From NCBI RefSeq assembly GCF_964340395.1, contig NC_135555.1, forward strand, positions 25,293,725-25,357,724: a stretch of DNA of 64,000 nt. The letters are read 5' to 3'. Shown piece by piece: positions 49,501 to 59,033 of the stretch (positions are counted from its first letter, which is position 1; every line of letters starts with the position of its first letter). This DNA is from Glandiceps talaboti (Eukaryota; Hemichordata; Enteropneusta; Spengelidae). A program made the translations under genes and the position numbers. Below the pieces are notes generated by a model. The model was not told where the DNA came from, made no database searches, and was given only the letters and a program-made list of their open reading frames with translations.

Positions 49501-50828
49501 CTGGGACAGTAATTTTCACACAGCTATTTACATAGATGGAAAGATTATTAAAGTAATTAACATACATTAGAAGGGTCATTTCCATACATGGAAAGAATTA
49601 ACATATACAGGAAAGGTAATTAGCACCCTCTGGAAAGGTCATTTACAAACATTAGATTGGCCATTTAATACTCTGGAAAGGTCATTTACACACATTAGAT
49701 TGGCCATTTAATACTCTGGAAAGGTCATTTACACACATTAGATTGGCCATTTAATACTCTGGAAAGGTCATTTACACACATTGGATTGGCCATTTAATAC
49801 TCTGGAAAGGTCATTTACACACATTAGATTGGCCATTTAATACTCTGGAAAGGTCATTTACACACATTAGATTAGCCATTTAATACTCTGGAAAGGTCAT
49901 TTACACACATTAGATTGGCCATTTAATACTCTGGAAAGGTCATTTACACACATTAGATTGGCCATTTAATACTCTGGAAAGGTCATTTACACACATTAGA
50001 TTGGCCATTTAATACTCTGGAAAGGTCATTTGCATACAGTGGAATGGTCCATTTTATTTTCAACCCATATGGACGCAAGCATGATAACAAGAAATAAACA
50101 AAACATATAAGTGCATGCAGGCAAAAGTGTTTTATTGAATATAGCAACACATGGTCTACCACAGGATGGTGAAAAACCATTTCAGAGGCAAAACAATAAC
50201 AAAGATTGTTTGAACAACTTTTACCTGGGTGTAAACAAGAGGTACACTAATCCAATCAAAGGAATACATCATACCAGAATTATCCCGGAATCGTTGAATT
50301 TCCTGTAGGTAATATCACATAAAAGCTTTTAAAAGAATGATGTGAATAATCTATTAATTCCAAGGGGTTCCAGCGTTCCGAGACGAAAAATGATTTCCTC
50401 TTCCTTCAACCTCAATACTTTCTCATCACCAGAAACCTCCTGAAATAGACATATCTGATACACTTTGATCGTTGGTAATAAAATCTATAGATACGATAGT
50501 ATAGTTACGATTCGTTTGTCTGGTTAGACGGAGATATTCCACAAAACGATCACCAAGACGACGTACAGTCGAACCTATATATAATAAACCACATTTCTGG
50601 CATGTAATGCAATACACTACTTTAGTACTAATACAAGTAAATCTACTCGTAACAGCCACATTGTTCCTGGGGCCAAAATCATGATTAGTATTAATGAAAC
50701 GACATGTATGTATGTATGTATGTATGTATGTATGTATGTATGTATGTATGTATGTATGCATGCATGCATGCATGCATGCATGCATGCATGCATGTATGTA
50801 TGTATGTATGTATGTATGCATGCATGCA

Positions 50829-50870
<42 letters not shown>

Positions 50871-50876
50871 TCTGTG

Positions 50877-50925
<49 letters not shown>

Positions 50926-52346
50926 CTAGATGGATGGATGAATGAACTTACATCAATGAGAGTCTTCATCGCAATATCATCTCGTATCCTACCCTCTCTA
51001 CGAGATTCCGCCACGAGATTACATGCCCATAAACAGGGAACCCAGAATTTATTGTGAGGACACGGCGTATCAATAAACGCTTGCATTTCTTCTTCTGTGA
51101 AGAACCCTTGATGTAAGAAACGAAAACATGCCGTCGTTGAAGACATAGTCAAGAGATGTGATTCAGTCTTGCACGACATACTGGCTTTACAATTGACTAT
51201 TGAAGACAAAACATCAAATATAAGTAAGAAGCTCTAATGAATGTGCGAAATGTCACAACTGTATGTAGTTGTCTGAGTCGAATGATGTTCCATATAACCC
51301 AGTGCATATACTATAATAGGATTAATGTTATTTATTCTATGATATAAAACACCAGATTTAAACTGAATGCCTCCCGTGAGGTAAAAACCATATATCTTTG
51401 TTCCTACACAGTAATTGTTGGAATGCAAAATTCTGAGCTACAGCTATCATACATGATGTACCGCTTAATTGGAAAATTAATTATATGAAACTGCGAAATT
51501 TGACACTTGCATACTTAAAACATTACCTAATTACCGAAATTCATTAATTATTGAAATTATTCATTACAAAAAGCTATGGATATGTGTTGATGGGTGTGCC
51601 AAATTATAATGAATTTAAGGTTTTTTTCTTAAGATATAGCTTAATTACCGAAATCATTAATTATTCAAATTACCCATTAAAAGTAAAAATTGTGTCAACA
51701 AACTTCATAGAACATGCACATTGTTATGTGAAAATTATATGAAAGCTGAAAATTGTATTAAGATATAGCCTAATTACCAAAAATCATTAATCATAAATTA
51801 TTTGTTAAAACTAAAAATTATATTAACAGGCTTTGTAGGATATGTATGCTTATTATGCTTGATGTATGTGCCAAGTGTTGCGGCATTTGAAGTGTGCATT
51901 CTTGAGATATGGTTTAGTTACTGAAAATCATTAATTACACAAATTGCTCATTAACACTAAAAACTACGCCAACTGGCTGTATAGGACATATGTGCTTTGT
52001 TATGGTAGATATATGTACCAAATGTTACATAATTTGAAGAGTGTATTCTTTAGATATAGCTTAATTACTGAAAATCACTAATCATGCAAATCAATCATTA
52101 ACGCTACAAATCTTTTAGGATATAAGCACTTCATCATGGTCAATGTGTATATTGAATTTGAAGTCTGCACTCTTAAGATATAGCCTAACCACTAAAACAT
52201 CAATCATACAATTGACCATTTGTTGGACGTTTGGCAAATTCTAATCAGTTCTTACCATTACCATATAGAACATGTGTAGTAACACCCCCTAGTATGTTTC
52301 ACTAGAATCTATGCAGTAGTGTTTGTGAGATATCGTGTCCACAGAC

Positions 52347-52395
<49 letters not shown>

Positions 52396-55300
52396 AAGAA
52401 AGACAGGCATTACCCCCCCCCCTTACTGGAGGTAAGAATGACAATTATCATTACTCATATCTCTACAGAAACATATCTTAATTTAGAACTTTATTCAGAT
52501 GACGTAAATAAAATATGACGTCAATAATTTAACTCATTGTAAGAGAAAAACAGTTAGCATGCACAAAATACATGATTCTTTCGATAAATTGTACTCAGCT
52601 ACCTGCTTCTGCTATATGCCATGTGGTTGGAAACCGTTTCTTGATTGGCGGAGACACTGCAGTCAGTACTATAACTGATGATGCATTCACCCAGCGGACA
52701 ATAGCACGTCGAATCATTCGACTCTTGTCATCTACACCATGGATATTAGCAGCCACATTCTGAGCCACCTGGTCAGTCCATGGAATAACCAGGTATTGGC
52801 TCCACCATCGACCGATTATGATAGACACATAGAATCCAAGGATAAAACTCAATGGAATGAATTCGATTCCTTTGTCTGCATACAACGCCAACTATTTATG
52901 TGTGGTGAGACAAGTTCAAAGAAAAAGAAAGGTATAAATTATTGTAGAGAATCGTATTACCCAATCTTTTGTTAGGCGTTAAAACATTCTGAACAAAATT
53001 CCCTGAACATATAACTCATAACCTAAATTTATAGTACAGTATTTTAGTAAAAGCCAAATAAGCAAATTTTGAATTGTTTTTATCTCAGCAGCATTTCTTT
53101 ATGCTTAACTTGTTAGAGTAGTCATTTTCACCAATCTTCCAGTCGGCTAGCATTGTGAACAATGCATAGTGTAGAATAGTCGGCTAACATTGTGAACAAT
53201 GCATAATGCAGAATAGTCGGGTAGCATTGTGAACAATGCATAATGCAGAATAGTCGGCTAACATTGTGAACAATGCATAATGCAGAATAGTCGGCTAACA
53301 TTGTGAACAATGCATAATGCAGAATAGTCGGGTAGCATTGTGAACAAGGCATAGAGTAGAATAGTCAGTTGGCATTGTGAACAATGCATAGAGTAGAATA
53401 GTCGGCTAGCATTGTGAACAATGCATAGAGTAGAATAGTCGGCTAGCATTGTGAACAATGCATAATGCAGAATAGTCGGCTAGCATTGTGAACAAGGCAT
53501 AGAGTAGAATAGTCAGTTGGCATTGTGAACAATGCATAGAGTAGAATAGTCGGCTAACATTGTGAACAAGGCATAGAGTAGAATAGTCAGTTGGCATTGT
53601 GAACAATGCATAGAGTAGAATAGTCGGCTAGCATTGTGAACAATGCATAGGGTAGAATAGTCGGCTAGCATTGTGAACAATGCAAAGAGTAGAATAGTCG
53701 GCTAGCATTGTGAACAATGCATAGAGTAGAGTAGTCGGCTAGCATTGTGAACAATGCATAGAGTAGAAAAGTCTGTTGGCATTGTGAACAGTACATAGAA
53801 GAGAATAGTATGTTGGCATTGTGAGCAATGCATAGAGTAGAATAGTCGGTTGGTATTGTGAACAATGCATAGAGTAGAATAGTATGTTGGTATTGTGAAC
53901 AATGCATACAATAGAATAGTCAGTTGGTATTGTGACAAATGCATACAGTAGAATAGTCTATTGGCATTGTGAACAGTACATAGAGTAGAATAGTTTGTTG
54001 GCATTGTGAACAATGCATAGAGTAGAATAGTAGGCTAGCATTGTGAACAATGCATAGAGTAGAATAGCCAGTTGGTATTGTGAACAGTACATAGAGTAGA
54101 ATAGTCGGCTAGCATTGTGAACATGCATAGAGTAGAATAGTCGGCTGGTATTGTGGACAATGCATAGAGTAGAATAGATGGCTAGCATTGTGAACAATGC
54201 ATAGAGTAGAATAGTCGGCTAGCATATAAGCAATGCATAGGGTAGAATAGTCAGTTGGCATTGTGAACCATGCATAGAGTAGAATAGTTTATTGGCATTG
54301 TGAACAAGGCATAGCGTAGAATAGTATGTTGGTATTGTGAACAATGCATAGAGTAGAATAGTCGACTATCATTGTGAACAATGCATAGAGTAGAATAGTC
54401 GGCTAGCATTGTGAAAAATGCACAGTGTAGAATAGTCGGCTAGCATTGTGAACAATGCATAGAGTCGGCTAGCATTGTGAAAAATGCACAATATAGAATA
54501 GTCGGCTAGCATTGTGAACCATGCATAGAGTCGGCTAGCATTGTGAAAAATGCACAATATAGAATAGTCGGCTAGCATTGTGAACCATGCATAGAGTAGA
54601 ATAGTCGACTAGCATTGTGAACAATGCATAGAGTAGAATAGTCGGCATGCATTATGAAAAATGCACAACGAAGAATAATCGGCTAACATTATATAACAAT
54701 GCATAAAGTAGAATAGTCAGTTGGCATTGTGACCAATGCATAGTGTAGAATAGTCGGATAGCATTGTGAACAATGCATAGGGTAGAATAGTATGTTGGTA
54801 TTGTGAACAATCCATAAAGTAGAATAGTATTTTGGCATTGTGAACAATGCATAGAGTAGAATAGTCAGTTGGTATTGTGAACAATGCAAAGAGTAGAATA
54901 GTCAGTTGGTATTGTGAATAGTACATAGAGTAGAATAGTATGTTGGCATTGTGAACAATGCATAGAGTAGAATAGTATGTTGGCATTGTGAACAATGCAT
55001 AGAGTAGAATAGTATGTTGGTATTGTGAACAATGCATAGAGTAGAATAGTCAGTTGGTATTGTGAACAATGCATAGAGTAGAACAGTCAGTTGGCATTGT
55101 GAACCATGCATAGTAGAATAATCTGTTGGCATTGTGTAGAATAGTCGGCTAGCATTGTGAACATGCATAGAGTAGAATAGTCGGCTATCATTGTGAACAA
55201 TGCATAGAGTAGAATAGTCGGCCAGCATTGTGAACAATTCACAAAGTAGAATAGTCTGTTGGCATTGTGAAAAATGCACAGTGTAGAGTAGTCGGCTAGC

Positions 55301-56971
55301 ATTGTGAACAATGCATAGAGTCGAATAGTCGGCTAGCATTGTGAACAATGCATAGAGTAGAATAGTCGGCTAGCATTGTGAACAGTGCATAGGGTAAAAT
55401 AATCAGTTGGCATTGTGAACAATGGTTAGTGTAGAATAGTCGGCTAGCATTGTGAACAATGCATAGAGTAGAATAGTCGGCTAGCATTTTGAACAATGTA
55501 TAGGGTAGAATAGTCAGTTGGCATTGTGAACAATGCATAGAGTAGAATAGTCTGTTGGCATTGTGAATACTGCATAGTAGAATAGTATGTTGGCATTGTG
55601 AAGCATGCATAGTAGAATAATCTGTTGGCATTGTGAAGCATGCATAGTAGAACAGTCAGTTGGCATTGTGAACCATGCATAGTAGAATAATCTGTTGGCA
55701 GTGTGAACCATGCATAGTAGAACAGTCTGTTGTGAACAATGCATATAGTAGAATAGTATGTTGGCATTGTGAACAATGCATAGAGTAGAATAGTATGTTG
55801 GCATTGTGAACAATGCATAGAGTAGAATAGTCAGTTGGTATTGTGAACAATGCATAGAGTAGAATAGTCAGTTGGTATTGTGAACAATGCATAGAGTTGA
55901 GTAGTCGGCTAGCATTGTGAACAATGCATAGAGTAGAAAAGTATGTTGGCATTGTGAACAGTACATATAGGAGAATAGTATGTTGGCATTAGGAACAGTA
56001 CATAGCGTATAATAGTGTGTTGGCATTGTGAACAATGCATAGAGTTGAGTAGTCGACTAGCATTGTGAACAATGCATACAGTAGAAAAGTATGTTGGCAT
56101 TGTGAACAGTACATATAGGAGAATAGTATGTTGGCATTAGGAACAGTACATAGCGTATAATAGTGTGTTGGCATTGTGAACAATGCATAGAGTAGAATAG
56201 TCAGTTGGTATTGTGAAAAATCCATAAAGTAGAATAGTATTTTGGCATTGTGAAGCATGCATAGTAGAATAATCTGTTGACATTGTGAACCATGCATGGT
56301 AGAATAATCTGTTGGCATTGTGAAGCATGCACAGTAGAACAGTCAGTTGGCATTGTGAAGCATGCAAAGTAGAACAGTCAGTTGGCATTGTGAAGCATGC
56401 ATAGTAGAATAATCTGTTGGCATTGTGACTCATGGATAAATTATCCTCTGATATGTTCTTACATTTAGTATACATCACCGATTTATTGTTGATGTATAAT
56501 AGTAATATCAAAATGAATTCAATCTTCCTGATTTCCCAAAAGAAGTTAAAATATGGGCACTGTTTATAATCATGATATAGTTATGTTTATATTGAAAATA
56601 AATGTCGTACAGTGTTGAATTACGATTAACCCAACGTACGTTTACATGTAAATATTTGAACCAGTTATCATAGTAAATATCGTGGTGATCAGTAGTACCG
56701 AGACAATGGGAACTGGTTCTGTTGTCAATCATAATAATTGTACACGATATTAAAAGTAATAATGCTCTTTGAAACTAACCTTTTCAAAAACGCGTCTTTG
56801 TGATTCACCCAGTGCATTTCTATAGATGACACTCAATAGGTAATAAAGACTAATGAAAATCAGCATTTCTCTGTACAGTAGTTTATATATGCTTCCGCGC
56901 CATCGAAACAACAAACTGGAAAACGCCGTCAAACTTGCATTGGCCACTTTAAGAGAGTACGTCACAGTCAT
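41699..56971 (-). CDS. BEST: Bestrophin, calcium-activated chloride channel, eight coding exons
   Basis: Eight exons on the minus strand (56971-56780, 52891-52603, 51106-50952, 50302-50225, 48977-48825, 44256-44176, 43390-43236, 42209-41759 or to 41699) join with matching phases into a bestrophin of at least 518 residues. The protein starts at the canonical [12 protein letters not shown]. The neck reads [11 protein letters not shown] with I76, F80 and F84, the aperture residue is I205, and the calcium clasp EDDDDFE starts at E300, all at the vertebrate BEST1 numbering. Bestrophins are pentameric plasma or ER membrane anion channels opened by cytosolic calcium. The serine-rich tail is not conserved. 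The gene converges on ATP9. Paralogue identity cannot be given. Confidence 0.96.
42210..43235. other. Bestrophin intron 7
   Basis: Contains a two-copy direct repeat of about 40 bases around GACAGCCTGGCGATGGCATA (42301 and 42339). The rest shows no repeat family or protein that I recognise. Confidence 0.5.
43236..43390 (-). CDS. BEST: Bestrophin exon 7 (DKDIYWD segment)
   Basis: This exon has no long open frame of its own. After a CATCAG acceptor it reads [20 protein letters not shown] and then [20 protein letters not shown] and GSTTNM, ending in phase 2 at a GTGAGT donor. The bestrophin landmarks are LxxVDE, DxYWD and GST. The two leftover bases pair with the T that opens the next exon to give histidine. 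Confidence 0.93.
43438..43870. repeat. (CTGT)n, dispersed ~95-bp unit and (TATG)n: second copy of the 2510-2828 arrangement
   Basis: A CTGT run (43438-43578) is followed by the unit at ~43618-43710, which is nearly identical to 2576-2670, then by TG/TATG/TACG microsatellite to ~43870. Order and orientation match the copy in the ATP9 intron. It lies in bestrophin intron 6. Confidence 0.85.
44176..44256 (-). CDS. BEST: Bestrophin exon 6 (calcium clasp)
   Basis: Twenty-seven codons read [20 protein letters not shown] and IVDRNLQ, between a CACAG acceptor and a GTAATA donor. The acidic cluster E300-D304 is the calcium-sensing clasp defined in bestrophin structures. The exon is separated from exon 5 by a 3.35-kb foldback element. 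Confidence 0.97.
44584..44700. mobile_element. Short palindromic MITE-like element
   Basis: AATATCACAATTTAGTGCCC near 44594 pairs with GGGCAGGCACTAATTGTGAT near 44665, and the inner parts (TTTGGCACTCTTTATC and AAAAAGTGTCAG) are also partly complementary. The total is about 115 bases with no coding capacity. Confidence 0.5.
44861..48208. mobile_element. 3.35-kb nested foldback transposon in bestrophin intron 5
   Basis: The ends TATGGGGTGAGATCC (44861) and its reverse complement (to 48208) bound long AT-rich arms, about 44861-45530 and 47545-48208, that are reverse complements over ~650 bases with indels. Inside, a motif ending GGAGATCTCAC recurs at ~45603, 45716, 45831 and, inverted, ~45981. 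A second inverted pair (TATGCCTGCAAACCATGTTC near 46026 and its complement near 47505) encloses the core 46010-47545. The core holds four diverged ~220-base units, each containing GTGA(A/G)TAAATG-like text. No transposase is recognised. Confidence 0.8.
46157..46435 (+). CDS. Unrecognised 92-codon ORF inside the foldback element
   Basis: The frame from ATG 46157 reads [20 protein letters not shown], then acidic and mixed sequence (for example [20 protein letters not shown]) to KINS and TAA. The composition looks protein-like rather than random AT-rich, but I recognise no family. It could be a captured host exon, the relic of an element-encoded protein or chance. The related units at ~46440-47150 do not keep this frame open. 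Confidence 0.25.
   Translation: MHMPGTVRSLDDVSEFNQLNTAVHKVVLVEEELVWHALSFDIPNEVFNYIRYAITTLQECDEAGSTDVRHLSPKIGELRDVTNYDFREKINS
48209..48824. other. Bestrophin intron 5, segment next to exon 5
   Basis: A GC-richer stretch (~48330-48480) with ACGCGCGGGCAATAG and GCGCAACA words stands out from the surrounding AT-rich sequence and may be another element edge. No coding sequence is seen. Confidence 0.35.
48825..48977 (-). CDS. BEST: Bestrophin exon 5 (third/fourth membrane helices)
   Basis: Fifty-one codons begin [20 protein letters not shown], pass [19 protein letters not shown] and end [12 protein letters not shown], between a CTGTAG acceptor and a GTAGAT donor on the minus strand. VGRQF and LQFFFYAGWLKVAE are the corresponding stretches in vertebrate bestrophins. 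Phase is 0 at both ends. Confidence 0.95.
48978..49580. other. Bestrophin intron 4, unique part
   Basis: Mixed intron sequence. Frames of ~95 to 118 codons on opposite strands at 49210-49570 overlap each other and resemble nothing known. The right part (49400-49570) holds degenerate copies of the 43-bp unit that follows. Confidence 0.4.
49600..50046 (+). repeat. 43-bp minisatellite in bestrophin intron 4
   Basis: About ten copies of a 43-base unit with ACACATTAGATTGGCCATTT and ACTCTGGAAAGGTCATT. Copies degrade leftward into 49400-49600, so expansion seems to have occurred on the right side. Confidence 0.93.
50225..50302 (-). CDS. BEST: Bestrophin exon 4, short (26 codons)
   Basis: This exon is short and easy to miss. 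After an ATTACCTACAG acceptor, 26 codons read [20 protein letters not shown] and PLVYTQ, with a GTAA donor. It matches the bestrophin segment YDWISIPLVYTQ, and both phases are 0. The acceptor lies only about 40 bases from the end of a truncated PLE copy. Confidence 0.94.
50340..50700 (-). pseudogene. Truncated Penelope-like element: 3' part with GIY-YIG endonuclease motif
   Basis: The minus strand encodes [20 protein letters not shown], then [18 protein letters not shown] and [17 protein letters not shown], followed by a frame break and [22 protein letters not shown]. The Cys-rich run followed by GLLYIGST is the GIY-YIG nuclease start of Penelope-like retroelements. It is the same family as the element at 59029-61015. 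Relative to that copy it has an ~8-base deletion after ISG and lacks everything 5' of the nuclease. Its 5' side abuts TATG/CATG/TG microsatellite, and its 3' side ends about 40 bases before bestrophin exon 4. Confidence 0.85.
50701..50924. repeat. (TATG)n-(CATG)n-(TG)n compound microsatellite
   Basis: TATG repeats, CATG repeats, TATG again, CATG again and then TG repeats run from the PLE fragment to within ~25 bases of the exon 3 donor. Confidence 0.97.
50952..51106 (-). CDS. BEST: Bestrophin exon 3 (FFTEEE to RIRDDIA)
   Basis: Two bases complete the glycine, then 51 codons read [51 protein letters not shown], ending at a perfect GTAAGT donor. Residue 205 is isoleucine, as at the lower aperture of human BEST1. 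Just past the donor the intron enters a (TG)n, CATG and TATG microsatellite. Confidence 0.96.
51107..52602. repeat. Bestrophin intron 2 with a degenerate ~150-170-bp tandem family and an (ACAG)n tail
   Basis: From ~51500 to 52300 blocks with AAGATATAGCTTAATTACCG, ATTAATTAT and ACATGTG-like words recur every ~150-170 bases at low identity, ending in GAGATATCGTGTCCACAGAC and an (ACAG)n run (52340-52400) and a C run. It resembles the degenerate family in the ATP9 intron at 22935-23480. No coding sequence is seen. Confidence 0.5.
52603..52891 (-). CDS. BEST: Bestrophin exon 2 (channel neck)
   Basis: An acceptor AAATAG precedes [20 protein letters not shown] and then [18 protein letters not shown]. 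The central part is [19 protein letters not shown], and the exon ends HIAEAG with the glycine split in phase 1. Residues I76, F80 and F84 form the hydrophobic neck in structurally characterised bestrophins and are all present. Confidence 0.97.
53126..56430 (-). repeat. 37-bp minisatellite in bestrophin intron 1, about 88 copies
   Basis: The unit is ~37 bases with TAGCATTGTGAACAATGCAT and AGAGTAGAATAGTC; GGCTAGC/AGTTGGC/TATGTTGGC variants mark subtypes. A four-unit block around 55960 (GTACATATAG) recurs 148 bases later. As in the other 37-bp arrays, minus-strand frames stay open in all phases, producing a tiling of 60-150-codon frames that are not genes. Confidence 0.95.
56431..56779. other. 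Bestrophin intron 1, unique part next to exon 1
   Basis: No repeat or coding sequence is recognised. It separates the 37-bp array from the exon 1 donor. Confidence 0.4.
56780..56971 (-). CDS. BEST: Bestrophin exon 1 (start codon, first membrane helix)
   Basis: Sixty-four codons run from ATG (56971-56969) to VFEK, with the donor GTTAGT on the minus strand. The protein begins [20 protein letters not shown], then [18 protein letters not shown] and a hydrophobic helix. Bestrophins in general start at exactly this methionine, which fixes the start. A palindromic CRE-like TGACGTCA lies at 56977-56984, only six bases upstream. Confidence 0.96.
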
Positions 56972-56976
56972 TTTGA

Positions 56977-56984
56977 TGACGTCA
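56977..56984. promoter_or_regulatory. Palindromic CRE-like site TGACGTCA next to the bestrophin start codon
   Basis: The sequence TGACGTCA is the full CREB/ATF consensus and sits six bases upstream of the bestrophin ATG, so it would lie in the 5'UTR or core promoter. One occurrence of an 8-mer is weak evidence by itself. The position makes it a reasonable candidate. Confidence 0.35.
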
Positions 56985-57480
56985 CAAGTTACTTAGTGTT
57001 ATAGTTAACAATGTTTCAGCATCAGTTTCGTTTGGAGAGTAACCATGAACCTAAGACATTGGAGAATAACCAGATTGTCTCTACTGGTCGTTAAAAAATA
57101 TATATTATGTTGTGAATATTCATAAACCAGGTGCTTCAAATGTCAACACACGTAGTGCAGACAAATCTTCAAATCAGAGATTGGATTTCATAGCACGTAT
57201 TATCAGACAGTCCCTATATTGATCGCTGGATCAGGTACGTGATGTCGAAAATATAAAACTACAATTAAAGTAAGATGGTCGTCTTTAAGTATTCAACACC
57301 ATGGAGAGTGTCAATGTTGATGCCAGCCGACTCATCGATGCAAATGGCTCCGACATCTTCATACAGATAGCACATGAAACAGAATTTACAACAAAAAAAA
57401 GATGGTTGTTATAAAATATTTGATTTATTAGTTTATTCACTCATCTTTCTCGATATATCGTAATCTTGTCAAGTTCCCTT
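56985..57480 (-). promoter_or_regulatory. Presumed bestrophin upstream/promoter region
   Basis: By position this is the 5' flank of bestrophin. Apart from the CRE-like site at 56977-56984 I see no TATA box in a convincing place. An upstream noncoding exon cannot be excluded. Confidence 0.3.
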
Positions 57481-57491
57481 TGTGTACCTTA

Positions 57492-57765
<274 letters not shown>

Positions 57766-58044
57766 GGTGGCAGCGGTGGGATCATGCCAAAATCATGTAA
57801 AGTTAGATAAGGAAATGAGTCAATGTAAAATTTGACCCTTGCCTAATTTCTATTTTCTAAAATATGATCCTCCCCCGAGGACCCATTTGTAAAAAGTGAC
57901 CCCCATAATTCCCTAGCCCTACCCCTTGTTACTACAGAAGGCTTCCTTATCTACATACACAAAACTCAGACATTGATAGAACCACACATATATCTCACAT
58001 CATCCATTTTCTCACTTTGAAACAAATAATCATCACTGTACATG

Positions 58045-58575
58045 TACATGTCATATAGCCAAATAAACATCCCTGCCACATATATAGCCAACATCCCTGC
58101 CACATAGCCAAATAAATATTACTGTCACATTGCCAAATGAATATTACTGTCACATTGCCAAATAAATATTACTGTCACATAGCCAATATCACTGTCACAT
58201 AGCCAATATCACTGCCACATAGCCAAATAAACATTACTGTCACATTGTCAAATGAATAGTACTGTCACATAGCCAATATTACTGTCACATAGCCAACATC
58301 ACTGCCACATAGCCAAATAAACATTACTGTCACATTGCCAAATAAATATTACTGTCACATAGCCAATATCACTGTCACATAGCCAATATCACTGTCACAT
58401 AGCCAAATAAACATTACTGTCACATAGCCAAATAAACATTGCTGTCACATAGCCAAATAAACATTACTGTCACATAGCCAAATAAACATTACTGTCACAT
58501 TGCCAAATAAATATTACTGTCACACTGCCAAATAAACATTACTGTCATATTGCCAAATAAACGTCATATAGCCAA
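58045..58575 (+). repeat. ~25-bp minisatellite, about 20 copies
   Basis: The unit is ACTGTCACATAGCCAAATAA with CATT or TATT, with shorter variants lacking AAATAA. Copies vary in length, so the period is irregular. Confidence 0.9.
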
Positions 58576-58916
58576 AGATACATATAGGAAAAGTTGTAAA
58601 ATTTCATACGTATGTGTACAATCGGTACTTGGTGTTGTGGGAGATACCTCCCCCCCCCCCCTCCTCATGATTCTACTTTATTGATACTGTACGCTTACCT
58701 GGTTTCCGTAGTCAAATCTATAACTGTAATGTCTGGTATACATTAAATACCTGTCCTAATTTAGCCTACAGTTGGCATTCTACTCGCATTTATCAGGATA
58801 TGAAAATAGAACCAATGTTGGAATAAAATAAGTAATTTATTTAAATCAACGTCATATTTAAGGCAAAAACAAACTTTTGATACACTCCGTGGAGTTCATT
58901 AAAAATGGTTTTCATC

Positions 58917-58963
58917 CATCCATCCATCCATCCATGCATCCATCCATACATACATACATACAT

Positions 58964-59028
<65 letters not shown>
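58917..59028. repeat. (ATCC)n-(CATA)n-(CA)n microsatellite at the 5' edge of a PLE
   Basis: ATCC repeats, then CATA repeats, then CA repeats run directly into the first PLE-related sequence. A matching CATA/CA tract follows the element at 61016-61273. Confidence 0.97.

Positions 59029-59033
<5 letters not shown>

Noticed and set aside
53128-56511. Tiled 60-150-codon ORFs on the minus strand as a Cys-rich peptide family
   Set aside because: They are the 37-bp array in intron 1 of bestrophin read in successive frames.
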